A stretch of 64,000 nucleotides of DNA from Paenibacillus sp. JCM 18996 (lineage in GTDB: Bacteria > Bacillota > Bacilli > Paenibacillales > NBRC-103111). The notes below the pieces were generated by a model, which was given only the letters and a program-made list of their open reading frames with translations, did not search any database and had not been told where the DNA came from. The stretch's first letter is position 1; every line of letters starts with the position of its first letter. Made by a program: the position numbers and the translations under genes. Of the stretch, positions 43,176-53,600 are shown in pieces. The DNA lies in assembly GCA_001313085.1 (NCBI GenBank), contig BBFE01000011.1, forward strand, positions 1 through 64,000, given 5' to 3'.

Positions 43176-45655
43176 TTGGCCAAAAGCAGGAAAAAAAGCT
43201 AAATCTCTGCAATCGTATCTTAAATACGAGCTCTACGGTATCCTGATCTTGACCTTCTCCGTAATCGCTCTTTCCAGAAATGGCTCAGTCGCCCGCTCTC
43301 TTACGTATTTGTTTCGTTTCCTGATCGGCACCTGGGATTTTCTGATCCCGTTGATTTTTTATTTATATAGGCTTGTATGTCATGATTAAAAGGGCATGGC
43401 CCACTTTATGGTCGACAAGGAAAGTGGGGGCGCTGCTGTTTGTGCTCGGATTGCTTCTGATGAACATATCAGCCTGTTCGACCATTTGTACCTAACGGCG
43501 AGTTCACGGCGGGAATGATATGGAACGAAACGTGGCGCAGCATGATGAACGGCCTTCACCCTACGAACAAAGCGATGGATATTTTGACGCATGAAGTAGG
43601 CGGAGGTATGACCGGTGCGTTGCTGTACAGTGTGCTTTTTTTTCTTTTCGACACGGCCGGATCCAAATTAATCGAGTTTACTTTGTTTGCGATCGGGTTT
43701 CTTTTATTCACCGGCATTTCCTATGTGGAGGTCATGCATAAGATCCGCGGCCGATTTAATACGATGGGGTTGGGTATGCAGGAGCAGTGGAAGGGCTTTT
43801 CCAAGCTGCTCCGGCCTGCAAAAAACATCTGCTTCCAAGGCCAAAAAAGCTGCGAACCGCGAACCGCTTCCTCTGGATGAAGATGAATTCGACGAAGAAC
43901 TGTACACGCCGGAACCGAAAGCCAAAAAAGAAATCCCCGATGTTCTTCGATCTGCTCAAACCAACTTCGAAGAAGAACAAGATGGACGATGTTCTGCCGG
44001 AATCAAACCACGATGAACGCGAATCGATGGAGGAAGAGACCGTCTTCCGCAGCGACAGTACGCCGCCCAAGATCGACATTCCTTCGGATGACGATGATTT
44101 TGTGCCGTTGATCCGCGATTTTCAAGAGCAGGTATTGAACGAGAAGCAGCCTGAACCGGAAGGAACGGAGCTGGCAGAGGATGATCAGCAGGAGGGGTTT
44201 CAAGAGCAGGTTCCACGGCCGAATCCAGCTCCTTACCAGCTGCCGTCGCTGCAATTGCTGTCCAAGCCCGGAGCCGGCAAAGGCGGCGAATTATCGGATT
44301 ACAAGGCGAACGCCCGCAAGCTGGAAGCCACAATGGAAAGCTTCGGAGTACGCGCGAAGGTGCTTGAAGTGGTTAGAGGGCCGGCGGTAACACGCTACGA
44401 GATCCAACCTGACGTCGGTGTCAAAGTCAGCAGGATCGTAGGTTTGACGGACGATATCGCATTGGCTTTGGCTGCCAAGGATATCAGGATGGAAGCTCCG
44501 ATCCCGGGAAAGTCCGCGATCGGGATTGAGGTGCCGAACTCCGAGGTTTCGGTTGTAACGATGAGGGAAGTGATGGAGACGAACGCTTTTCAGGATGCGG
44601 CATCCAAGCTCTCAATCACGTTGGGCCGGGATATTTCCGGCCAGCCCATTGTCGGCAACTTGGCCAGGATGCCCCACTTATTGGTGGCCGGAGCGACAGG
44701 ATCCGGTAAATCCGTCTGCATTAACGGAATTATTACCAGCATTCTGTACAAAGCGAAGCCTGACGAAGTGAAGTTTCTAATGGTCGACCCCAAGATGGTG
44801 GAATTGAACGTTTACAACGGAATTCCTCATCTACTGGCTCCTGTAGTGACAGATCCTCGCCGCGCTTCGCTCGCGCTCAAGAAAATCGTTGTGGAGATGG
44901 AAAAGCGTTACGAGCTTTTCTCCAAGAGCGGCACCCGGAATATCGAAGGCTACAATGCGATTCTGAATGAAACCAAAGCTGAAGCTCCGCTCCCGTATTA
45001 CGTCATTATTGTGGACGAGCTTGCCGATCTGATGATGGTTGCTGCGAACGACGTCGAAGATTCCATCTGCCGCCTGGCCCAAATGGCGCGCGCGGCGGGA
45101 ATCCACTTGATCATCGCAACCCAGCGTCCTTCCGTGGATGTCATTACAGGGCTGATCAAAGCAAACATCCCTTCGAGGATCGCTTTCGGCGTGTCTTCGC
45201 AAGTGGACTCCCGGACGATCCTGGATATGGTCGGCGCCGAGAAGCTGTTGGGACGCGGAGATATGCTGTATTTGCCTGTCGGCGCATCCAAACCCGTCCG
45301 TGTGCAGGGCGCTTTCCTGTCCGACCAGGAAGTGGAAGCCGTCGTAAACTTCTGCAGAACGCAGGAACAGGCTCAATACCAGGAAGAGCTCGTTCCCCAG
45401 GTAGAAGAAACACAGGAGGCCGGCGAACAGTTTGAGGATGAGCTGTATGATCAAGCGGTGCAAATCGTTCTGGAAGCCAAGCAAGCTTCGGTGTCGCTGC
45501 TGCAGAGACGCATGCGGGTGGGCTACACGCGCGCGGCGAGGCTGATCGACTCCATGGAATCCAAAGGGGTGGTGGGCCCTTACGAGGGCAGCAAGCCGAG
45601 GGAAGTACTGGTTACCTTGGAACAATACCAGCAGCACAACCGTTTAAGCTCCTGA
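43176..45655 (+). CDS. spoIIIE: SpoIIIE/FtsK-type DNA translocase (frameshifted)
   Basis: Septum-anchored ATPase that pumps DNA into the forespore or clears it from the division septum; about 825 residues. TTG 43176 after GGGGGTG. Four N-terminal membrane helices ([64 protein letters not shown]) precede an acidic linker. The RecA-like motor has [20 protein letters not shown] (Walker A), [13 protein letters not shown] (Walker B) and [20 protein letters not shown]. The C-terminal gamma winged helix is [20 protein letters not shown]. Frame errors are confined to the first third (43190, 43365, 43470, 43825, 43927). Confidence 0.94.
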
Positions 45656-45694
45656 GTCAATTTATATGGCAGGCTCACAAAGCCAACCGCGACC

Positions 45695-45724
45695 GCAGCG
45701 CTTTTCGCCAATGGAAAGCGCTGC
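45695..45724 (+). terminator. Stem-loop after spoIIIE
   Basis: GCAGCGCTTTTC pairs with GGAAAGCGCTGC around a short loop; no uninterrupted T run follows, so termination would be weak. Confidence 0.5.
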
Positions 45725-45746
45725 TGCCTTTGTACGGAATCTTTTT

Positions 45747-45777
45747 TGCATAGAAGCCATCCCCCTTTCTCATAATA
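45747..45777 (+). promoter_or_regulatory. Putative sigma-G promoter for the cortex hydrolase gene
   Basis: TGCATA (45747-45752), an 18-base spacer and CATAATA (45771-45777), against the known sigma-G consensus TGMATA and CATACTA (one mismatch). sleB is a sigma-G gene in B. subtilis. Confidence 0.6.
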
Positions 45778-45827
45778 AAGGCAAACAGGATGTAAGCACC
45801 AACTATGGAGAAAGGTTGATTACTCGC

Positions 45828-46614
45828 ATGATAAAAAAGATATTTCTGGATCACGCTTCTCTTGGTTGCCTGCCTCACCGTAGGGATTGAGTTACAAAGA
45901 AGCGGCAGCGGTAAACAGGCGGAGGAGACGTTCAGCAAAACCGTAATCAGATACGGCGACACAGGCAAAGATGTCGTTGAGCTGCAGGGCAGATTGAAAT
46001 TCCTCGGCTATTACAAAAGCGATGTAGACGGCGTGTTCGGTTACAATACTTTAAAATCGCTCAAATGGTTCCAAAGCAGCTTTGGGATGGATGTAGACGG
46101 AGTGCTGGGGGACAAAACCAAGCTTAAGCTGTGGCAGGCAACGCAGAGCTGGAGGCCGACAGAAGCCGATGTGCCTAAAGCAAACCGCGCATCGGGCGGC
46201 GGGGGCGGTGCGGATGCGGCGCCGTCCTCAATGACTTCTTCCAATCGTCTAGGGCTCTCGGAGCAGGATTTGAATGTTATGGCTAACGCAGTATACGGCG
46301 AAGCCAGAGGTGAGCCGTATGAGGGACAGGTCGCCGTTGCGGCGGTCATTCTGAACCGGGTCAATTCCTCGCAGTTTCCGAATACAGTCCACGGAGTTAT
46401 TTTTTTCAGCCGGGGGCATTTACCGCGGTTGCGGACGGACAAATCTGGCTGACGCCTAACGACAGGGCGAAACAAGCGGTAAGGGACGCACTAAACGGCT
46501 GGGATCCGTCAAGCGGATGCCTGTATTATTTTAACCCGGAGACGGCTACCTCCAAATGGATCTGGTCGAGGCCTCAGGTCAAGACGATCGGGAAGCATAT
46601 TTTTTTGCAGATAA
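45828..46614 (+). CDS. SleB-like spore cortex-lytic enzyme (frameshifted)
   Basis: Germination-type hydrolase of spore peptidoglycan, about 260 residues. A signal or anchor helix (FLITLLLVACLTVGIE after repair) precedes a peptidoglycan-binding domain (VIRYGDTGKDVVELQGRLKF; LGYYKSDVDGVFGYNTLKSL). A Gly/Ser/Ala linker leads to a Hydrolase_2 (SleB/CwlJ) domain: ANAVYGEARGEPYEGQVAVA with the catalytic Glu, and AAVILNRVNSSQFPNTVHGV. Breaks: A6 near 45836 and T7 near 46400 (VIFQPGAFTAVADGQIWLTP). It ends KTIGKHIFCR with stop 46612-46614. The combination with a sigma-G promoter supports a sporulation role; SleB itself versus a paralogue cannot be decided. Confidence 0.85.
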
Positions 46615-46640
46615 ACATACTTAAGTTACAAGGCAAACAG

Positions 46641-46670
46641 GAAGTAACCGGCTCGGTTGCTTCTTCTCTT
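46641..46670 (+). terminator. Terminator after the cortex hydrolase gene
   Basis: Stem GAAGTAACCG / CGGTTGCTTC (one G-U), 3-base loop, T-rich tail TTCTCTT. Confidence 0.7.
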
Positions 46671-46686
46671 TGTAAAGGAATATAAT
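46657..46686 (+). promoter_or_regulatory. Candidate promoter for the ymfF operon
   Basis: TTGCTT (46657-46662), an 18-base spacer and TATAAT (46681-46686). The -35 overlaps the preceding terminator stem. Confidence 0.55.
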
Positions 46687-46730
46687 GGTATAAAGCTATC
46701 GACTAACGCGCAGGAAGGGAGACCGTCCCA

Positions 46731-48013
46731 TTGAAAACCATTCAATTCGAGCGAGGTGCCTTGAACCAATTGCGGATTCATGTGCTGCCGACCGACCAAT
46801 TTAAAACGTACGCGATTTCGATGTATATCGGGCAAACGTTGGACGAAAGCAAAGTGACGCCGACAGCGTTGATTCCTTTTGTCTTAAGGAGGGGCTCGTC
46901 CACATATCCGGATACTCGGCGGTTCCGCGAAAGGCTCGACGATCTCTATGGAGCGGGCTTCGGGTTCGACGTCTACAAGCGGGGAGATTACCAGATCGTT
47001 CAATTCCGCATGGACATTATCCAGGATGAATTTGTGAAGGAGTCGAATCCGCTTTTAAGGCAGGCGCTCGAATTTATGGGGCAGTGTGTGACGAAGCCGG
47101 CGCTTGAGAACGGACATTTTGTGGAGAAATACGTCTCTTCCGAGAAGACAACCGTCCAAAAAAACGGATCGAATCCATAGTCAATGACAAAATCCGTTAC
47201 GCCGCCGAACGCTGCATAGAGGAAATGTGCAAGAATGAGCCCTACCGGTTGTACCCTTTGGGCCGGATTGATGACCTTGAGCCGATCACTCCCCAATCGT
47301 TGTCTGCCCAGTACAGAGATCTGCTGCAGAAAGCACCTCTGGATCTGTATGTCGTCGGCAACACGAGTTTGGAAGAAGTTCAGTCGATGATCGGGGAGAT
47401 TATGGACCTCTCGGCTGGCGAGCAGAAAAACTATACGGTCAAAGCTTCCGCACCCGCGGACAAAGAGCCCAACATCGTCGTGGAAAGTCTGGACGTAAAC
47501 CAGGGAAAACTCAATATGGGGCTTCGCACACCGATTACATACGGCAGCGACGAATATCCGGCGGCATTAATGTACAACGGCATTCTGGGCGGCTATCCCC
47601 ATTCCAAGCTGTTTACCAACGTAAGGGAAAAGCACAGCCTGGCTTATTACGCTTCGTCCCGTTTTGACGGCCATAAAGGGATTTTGACGATTCAATCCGG
47701 CATTGAACTGGACAATTACGATAAAGCGACCGATATTATCAAAAAGCAGCTGGAGGCGATGGAAAGCGGACAATACAGCGAAACCGAGCTGAGCCAGACA
47801 CGGGCCATGATCCGCAATCAGCTGAAAGAAATGCAGGATTCCGCATTTGAGATCATAGCGTACGATTTCAACTCCATACTATCGGGCAGAGAGCGCCCGG
47901 TCTCTGATCTGATCGAAGCCGTGGAACAGGCAACTTCTGACGATATCGCCAAAGCGGCCCGGAAGACCAAGCTCGATACGATCTATTTCCTTCGGGACCG
48001 GAAAGGAGAATAG
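46731..48013 (+). CDS. ymfF: M16 protease homologue YmfF, catalytically incomplete (frameshifted)
   Basis: Insulinase-family protein of about 427 residues. Where active members have HxxEH it reads FVLRR (ALIPFVLRRGSSTYPDTRRF), so it cannot bind zinc in the usual way. The second half keeps the fold (LDVNQGKLNMGLRTPITYGS; GILGGYPHSKLFTNVREKHS, with LAYYASSRFDGHKGILTIQS). TTG 46731. The break near 47158 (A6) is repaired to TVQKRIESIVNDKIRYAAE. It ends 4 bases before ymfH, its probable partner, as in bacterial M16 heterodimers. Confidence 0.9.
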
Positions 48014-48016
48014 CCG

Positions 48017-49317
48017 ATGCAAGCCATTCCTTATCCTAATTTGAAAGAAACGCTGTATTTCGAAGAGCTGGACAACGGGCTCAAAGTATACGTGCTGCCT
48101 AAAGCCGGCTTTGAAAAAAAACTTACGCGACCTTCTCGACCAATTACGGCTCCGTCGATAACCATTTTCAAGTCGAAGGCCAACAGCCGCTGCAGGTTCC
48201 GGACGGGATCGCCCATTTTTTTTGGAGCACAAAATGTTCGAGGAGCCGACAGGCGACGTTTTTTTGCCACATTTTCCGCACAAGGAGCGTCAGCCAACGC
48301 CTTCACTAGCTTTGACCGGACCGCATACCTTTTTTTTCGGCTACGGAACAGATTGAGGCTAATTTGACCACCCTGCTTAATTTTGTGCAGAACCCTTATT
48401 TCACCGATGAGAATGTGGAGAAGGAAAAAAGGGATCATCGGCCAGGAAATTAAAATGTACCAGGACCAGCCGGACTGGCGGGTTTATTTCGGATTAATCG
48501 AGGCGATGTTCAAAAAACCATCCGGTTCATATCGATATTGCCGGCACGGTGGAGTCCATATCCAAAATTACGAAAGAGCTGCTCTACGACTGCTACCATA
48601 CGTTTTACCATCCGAACAATATGACTTTGTTCGTTGTGGGCGGGGTCGATCCCGAGCGAATCTTTGAACTTGTGGAAAAAAAATCAGGCTGCCAAATCGT
48701 TTGACAAGCAGGGGGAAATCGACCGCATTTTTTTCCTGAGGAGCCTGCCGCAGTCGATCAGAAAGTAAGACGGATCTCGCTCCCTGTGTCCCTGCCGAAA
48801 TGCTTGTTTGGCTTTAAGGAGAAAACCTCCGACGAGAAGGGCCGAGCTTTGCTGGAGAAAGAGCTGTGCACGAAGTTGGTGCTCGACCTGCTGTTCGGCC
48901 AAAGCTCGGAGATCTACCAGAAGCTGTATGACGAGAAGCTTATTTTCGATAACTTCGGTTCCGAGTACAATAGCAATGAAGGTTATTCTTTCTCTATTAT
49001 CGGCGGCGACACGCCGGATCCGGAGGCTCTGCTGGCCAGGGTTAAGGAAGAAACCGCGAGAATAGCGCAGCAAGGCTTTCAAGATGAAGATTTTAAGCGG
49101 ACCCGCAAGAAAAAAGATCGGAGGTTTCCTCAGAATGCTGAATTCTCCGGAGCCATAGCCAATCAATTTACCAACTACCAGTTTAAGGGCATCGATTTTT
49201 TTCGATATTCTTCCTGTGTATGAAAGCTTGTCTTTGGAGCAAGTAAACCGGCGCTTCAGGGAGCATTTTGATTGGGAACAGTCCGCGGTGTCCATTGTGA
49301 AAAGTGAAGCAAAATGA
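48017..49317 (+). CDS. ymfH: M16 zinc protease YmfH (multiple frameshifts)
   Basis: Active-type insulinase-family protease, about 430 residues. The zinc motif HFLEH appears once T8 near 48214 is reduced to six (VPDGIAHFLEHKMFEEPTGD). Other family parts: FSAQGASANAFTSFDRTAYL, GIIGQEIKMYQDQPDWRVYF, FYHPNNMTLFVVGGVDPERI and NEGYSFSIIGGDTPDPEALL. About nine breaks at A/T runs (48115, 48214, 48259, 48327, 48425, 48512, 48675, 48728, 49195) plus lost bases. Stop 49315-49317 overlaps the ymfI ATG. Confidence 0.9.
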
Positions 49318-50070
49318 ACGGCGACAAGCAGTTCACGTCCCAGACCGTACTTATCACCGGGGCCAGCCGCGGCATAGGCGCAGCGATAGCGGAGCGGTTT
49401 GCCTCGGTGGGCATGAATATCATTCTCCATTACTTGAATTCGCACGAATCGGCTAATGAGGTCGCCCGCAGGTGTTTGCAGCTGGGCTCGAATGTCATGA
49501 CGGTCACCGCCGACCTGCGGTCCAAAGAACAGATCCTGCGGATGAAAGAAAAGCTGGAAGCCCATCAAATGCTCCCGGATATCGTGGTCAACAACGCGGG
49601 CGTCAGCCACTACAGCCTGCTTTCAGACGTTTCCGAAGAAGATTGGGACTATATTATGAACGTGAACCTGAAGGGCACATTTCTGTGCAGCCAAATATTC
49701 ATGGAAAAAAATGGTGAAGCGTAAATACGGCAGGATCATCAACGTATCCTCCATCTGGGGAATCACGGGCGCCTCCTGCGAAGTCGCATATTCCACCGCC
49801 AAGGGCGGGATCAACGCGTTTACGAAAGCGCTGGCCAAAGAGCTGGCGCCTTCGGGTGTTACCGTGAACGCTGTAGCCCCCGGTCCTGTGGAAACTCGCA
49901 TGATGTCCGGTTTCGACGAGCGGGAGAAAGACGCCATAAGGCAGGAGATTCCCGCAGGCCGGTTCGCGGAACCGGACGAAATAGCCTCCGTCGTTTACTT
50001 TCTTTCTCTGCCTGAATCAGGGTATATCACGGGCCAGGTGATTTCTCCTAACGGAGGGTGGCTGACTTAA
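49314..50070 (+). CDS. ymfI: SDR-family reductase YmfI (frameshifted)
   Basis: Short-chain dehydrogenase, about 251 residues. TVLITGASRGIGAAIAERFA binds NADP; DIVVNNAGVSHYSLLSDVSE; catalytic Ser in INVSSIWGITG and Tyr/Lys in YSTAKGGINAF. Near-C-terminal AGRFAEPDEIASVVYFLSL and SGYITGQVISPNGGW are typical of FabG-like members. In B. subtilis YmfI acts in EF-P modification (5-aminopentanone reductase); transfer of that role here is inference from synteny. A6 near 49704 breaks the frame (repair: FMEKMVKRKYGRII). Confidence 0.9.
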
Positions 50071-50168
50071 GTCACAGGCAGCGGATTCCAGTTATAATCC
50101 GGCCCCTTTTTTTGCAGAAAGTACTATTGTTCGGAGTACAATTCAAGCAATCAAAGGAGGCTCACCAC

Positions 50169-50424
50169 ATGTCCACTGTGCTTAGTTCGTATGATAAATG
50201 GAAAGATTTCCTCGGCGAGAGAGTGAGAAAAGCGGAAGCTGTCGGAATGAACGACGGGACGATCTCTAAGCTCGCCTTTGAAATCGGCGATTATCTGGCA
50301 GACAAAATCGATCCGGAGAACAGGGAAGAGCGTGTTCTGAAAGAACTTTGGGACGTCAGCGACGAGCAGCAAAGAAAAGCGCTGGCAGGCATTATGGTAA
50401 AACTGGCCAAAAAACAACGCCTAA
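50169..50424 (+). CDS. ymfJ: DUF3243 family protein YmfJ
   Basis: 84-residue protein: STVLSSYDKWKDFLGERVRK, GMNDGTISKLAFEIGDYLAD and LWDVSDEQQRKALAGIMVKL. ATG 50169 follows AAAGGAGG. In the raw frame it runs on for 20 unrelated residues through its own terminator. Removing one A near 50410 ends it naturally at KLAKNNA, stop 50422-50424. Function not known in the family. Confidence 0.85.
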
Positions 50425-50430
50425 CACGGA

Positions 50431-50479
50431 AAGGGCTTCCTCCAAGCAGATCTTCTGCCGCAGGAAGGCCCTTTTTTTT
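50431..50479 (+). terminator. Terminator after ymfJ
   Basis: AAGGGCTTCCT pairs with AGGAAGGCCCTT (one-base bulge) around a 20-base loop and is followed by T8. Confidence 0.85.
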
Positions 50480-50495
50480 GTGAATACAGCGGCGC

Positions 50496-50545
50496 ACCCA
50501 AAAGTAGTCGGTATATGCTCCGAAGGTTATCTTCAGTTTTGGAGG
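50496..50545 (+). repeat. Intergenic inverted-repeat element, copy 7
   Basis: ACCCAAAAGTAGTCGGTATA, TGCTCCGAAGG, then CTTCAGTTTTGGAGG. Its terminal arms pair over CCAAAA / TTTTGG. The centre matches copy 6 (TCGGTATATGC against TCGGCATATGC). Confidence 0.65.
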
Positions 50546-50592
50546 ATTTCTCACTTCCAGTAAAACCGACATATAGATTTTCTGAAAGATCG

Positions 50593-50601
50593 TGGTATAC
50601 T
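50593..50601 (+). promoter_or_regulatory. Candidate extended -10 promoter for the lipoprotein gene
   Basis: TGGTATACT (TGn extended -10) about 35 bases before the start codon; -35 TAGATT is weak. Confidence 0.4.
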
Positions 50602-50635
50602 GTAAGTTGATTACTCACCAAGAGGAGAAGCACAC

Positions 50636-51465
50636 ATGAAACATACACGCTTGCTGCAGGGCATTCTGGGGCTCGCGGCCGTCCTGGCTCTTTCCGCCTG
50701 CGGTAATAAGCTTCCGGAAATTCAGCCGGAGCTTCTGCATAACAAATTTTCCGCACTCGTCATAACAGGGCCTGATCTGTCTGACCAACAGAAAATTGCC
50801 ATTCAATCCGGTTTGAGCGGATGGAACGGGTTTCAGATTACATACGAATGGGTTAGGGATATAAATGGTTTCGAACCGGATTTGGAGCAGAAAATCGAAG
50901 CCCGGACCTATGATTATATTGTGACCGCAGGAAAGAGCCTGACAGCGGGCGCTCTCGCGGAAGCCGATAAATTGAAACAGGCCAAATGGATTGTGCTGCA
51001 GAACGGAAATGAGCCAGCGCTGCCCGCGGGCAAGGCGAATGTGATGTCCAGAAGCTGGATGCGAAAGCCGTCTCCGACAGCGGCAGCAGTGGGTAAGAAC
51101 GCAGCTGGAGGGGAATCAGCAGATCGAATGGGTGACCGCTTCCTCCATGCCGGTGCCTGTCCAATGGTCCCCTTCCGAAGAAGAGGACCATACCGTGAAG
51201 ACAGATCTGAGCCCGGATTGGTTCAACCAGCTGACCCTCAATGCCAGAGCGCATCACAGCAACTGGATCGTCATTTATTCTTCCCTCGATGCCGCGTCCC
51301 GCCAAAAAAAATCAATTCTCTCAGGATTCCTGTGGTGGATATGTCTGTCGTGCCCGCCGGCGAAGTCCAGTGGCCAGGGTTTTGCAGGGAGTTCCGAAGA
51401 TTATCCGGGAGAGCAAGTGGCACTCGGGAACGGAGCCTTATACACCTGAAGAGTATCTTTTTTAA
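50636..51465 (+). CDS. Predicted lipoprotein of unknown function (frameshifted)
   Basis: ATG 50636 after AGAGGAG. Signal peptide LLQGILGLAAVLALSACG with the lipobox LSAC, so it is probably lipid-anchored outside the membrane. The first part reads PELLHNKFSALVITGPDLSD and YDYIVTAGKSLTAGALAEAD, which loosely recalls periplasmic-binding-protein folds, but I do not recognise the family. After a shift near 51045 the rest reads QQIEWVTASSMPVPVQWSPS, TDLSPDWFNQLTLNARAHHS and NWIVIYSSLDAASRQK; it ends SKWHSGTEPYTPEEYLF. About 275 residues. It sits between ymfJ and ymfK, where B. subtilis has no gene. Confidence 0.7.
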
Positions 51466-51545
51466 ATAAAAAAAAGGATTATGGCGAATTTTGTAGAAAA
51501 AAAGATTCTTAGTTACCCGAACCGAGTAGAAGAAGAGGTGTCAGG

Positions 51546-52306
51546 TTGGAAAAGAAGCAATGGTACATGGAGTACAAAATTCACAAAAAACCGGCCAGGC
51601 CTGTTGGGTGATGTCGCTTCCCTTATGGGTATGCTGGACATTAACATCGTATCGATCAACGGGGTGGAGGACCGTAAGCGCGGCATGCTTCTGCAGACCC
51701 ATGACGATGAGATTATTGATTTAATGGGTAGAATGCTCAAAAAAAGTGGATAATATTACTGTTACGGCTTTAAGGCCGCCAAAGCTGGTGGATATTCTAG
51801 CAGTGCGGCATGGAAGATATATAGAACGGGATTCCGACGATAAGAAGACGTTCCGCTTTACTCGCGACGAGTTAGGGATTTTAGTGGATTTTATGGGCGA
51901 AGTGTTCAAAAGGGAAGGTAACCAGGTGGTAGGCGTAAGAGGGATGCCTCGGGTCGGCAAAACCGAATCGATTATCGCGGGAAGCGTATGCTCCAATAAA
52001 AGATGGACTTTCGTATCGTCCACTCTCCTCCGCCAAACGGTACGCAGCCAGCTGTCCGAGGATGAGATGAACCCGAACAACATTTTCATCATAGACGGCA
52101 TCGTTTCTACACTCCGGTCGAATGAAAAGCATTACAGCCTCCTTCAGGAGATCATGGCCATGCCTTCTACGAAGGTGATCGAGCATCCGGACATTTTTTT
52201 TGTCCGCGAGTCGCACTACGATTACAATACATTCAATATGATCGTCGAGCTACGCAATACTCCCGATGAGGAGATAACCTACGAACATTTTTCTGAAAAA
52301 ATATGA
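51546..52306 (+). CDS. ymfK: DUF3388 family protein YmfK (frameshifted)
   Basis: About 253 residues. TTG 51546 is preferred: GAGGTG precedes it and the repaired N-terminus reads MEKKQWYMEYKIHKNRPGLL. An ACT-like opening (GDVASLMGMLDINIVSINGV) is followed by a P-loop-like segment (VGVRGMPRVGKTESIIAGSV) and FIIDGIVSTLRSNEKHYSLL. Breaks: A6 near 51585, A7 near 51738, T8 near 52195 (PDIFVRES reads IFFV) and A6 near 52295. Widely conserved in Bacillales with no established function. Confidence 0.87.
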
Positions 52307-52343
52307 ATGAAGATTTCTAATACTCATTTGGTGGTGAACAGTC

Positions 52344-53247
52344 TTGTCTGATCTCGGTGCCCATTTGAAAAAAAGCTAGGCTGGAGAAAGGAATGTCGAT
52401 TGAAACCTTGGAGGAAGTGACGAAAATACGCAAAAGGTACCTGGAAGCCATTGAAGAGGGAGATTACAAGGTGCTTCCCGGCAATTTTTTTTACGTGAGG
52501 GCGTTTATCAAGAGCTATTCCGAGGCGGTAGGATTAGACCCGAATGAAGTGCTGCAAATGTATCAGAATGTGATTCCAAACCCGGCCCCGCAGTCGACGG
52601 CGGCAGCGGCTGAGGTTATGCTGCGCTCCCGAAGCACGAACAAGAAGGCGGAAAGAGGCGGCAAATGGGCTTCCACTTTCTTGATGATCGCTTTTGTCGT
52701 TTTGATTATCGGAATCGTTTATTACTTTGTAAGCGTATATTCTAAACCTCGCAACAGCGTATTACCTGAAGATGGCAATCAAATTACGACAAGGAAGGAT
52801 CCGGGCGAGGCCAAGCCGGGGACTCCGGCGCCTGCTCCAGCCCCTTCTGCGGCAACGACGCCAACGCCGCCTGCCGGCGCACCCAAGAAGGAAGAGCCTA
52901 TCGTTCCCGCTCCCGCACCGGCTCCTGCGGCTGCAGCTGAAGTGAAACAGACTGACAATGTAAGGGAAACTTATACTTACACGATTACCAACACCGGCAA
53001 GCTGACCATTCAAATGAAGGTGACCGGCGACTCCTGCTGGTTCCAATTGGATTCTGTGGCGAACGGCAGGAAGCCGATCGAGCAGGGCACAGTAAAGATG
53101 GGCGATCCGGACAAAACCTGGGAAGTCGAAGGTTCTGCTTTTCTTAATGTGGGTAAGGCGAACGCTGTGCAGATTACCGTGAACGGAACCCCGTTGAATA
53201 TGGGAGAAAGCCCAAATCCAAGAAGGTTCCAGTTAAATCTGCAGTAA
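52344..53247 (+). CDS. ymfM: RodZ-like protein YmfM (frameshifted)
   Basis: Cytoskeleton-linked membrane protein, about 299 residues. Cytoplasmic HTH domain (MSDLGAHLKKARLEKGMSIE; TLEEVTKIRKRYLEAIEEGD), one transmembrane helix (STFLMIAFVVLIIGIVYYFV), a Pro/Ala/Thr-rich external linker, and a C-terminal DUF4115 beta domain (YTITNTGKLTIQMKVTGDSC, then VNGTPLNMGESPNPRRFQLN). TTG 52344. A7 near 52368 hides the start. T8 near 52485 turns the conserved GNFYVRAFIKSY into GNFFYVRAF. Confidence 0.9.
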
Positions 53248-53325
53248 TCAGCTCAAGGCATAATTTCCGCCTACCCTGGTTATACTAAGGAATGACCTGA
53301 ACTATTCTTCGGAAAAGCGAGGTTA

Positions 53326-53505
53326 ATGCGTATGACCGCTGGTTGGATCGTTACCGGACTGGGAGTCATCGTCAGCCTGATCGGTTGGTACTTGACTCCC
53401 GGCGCATGGGGCTATGGGATTTTCGGCTTCGGCCTGGCGCACATTGTGCTCGGGATTATGGAGATTTTCCGCGATACTTCCGTGCAGCGTGCGGACATAA
53501 TTTAA
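53326..53505 (+). CDS. Small two-helix membrane protein
   Basis: 59 residues: MRMTAGWIVTGLGVIVSLIG, WYLTPGAWGYGIFGFGLAHI and VLGIMEIFRDTSVQRADII. Two hydrophobic helices are joined by a Pro/Gly turn. AAGCGAGG precedes the ATG. It has its own terminator and the frame is clean. No family recognised; similar small proteins occur at random in Paenibacillus genomes, so a specific role cannot be given. Confidence 0.6.
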   Translation: MRMTAGWIVTGLGVIVSLIGWYLTPGAWGYGIFGFGLAHIVLGIMEIFRDTSVQRADII

Positions 53506-53510
53506 GCAAG

Positions 53511-53543
53511 AAGGCATCAGCTTCGGCAGTGATGCTTTTTTTT
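53511..53543 (+). terminator. Terminator after the small membrane protein
   Basis: GCATCA / TGATGC stem around a 10-base loop, followed by T8. Confidence 0.8.
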
Positions 53544-53600
53544 CTTGTTTTAAGCCTGTTATAATCCAGAATATTAAGGACATTAGAGAGGAGCGGAACG

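Noticed and set aside
44831..45637. 268-residue minus-strand ORF inside spoIIIE
   Set aside because: Antisense of the FtsK motor domain, no family features.
48684..49610. 308-residue minus-strand ORF spanning ymfH and ymfI
   Set aside because: Crosses two well-supported genes antisense; the composition is that of a mirrored reading frame.
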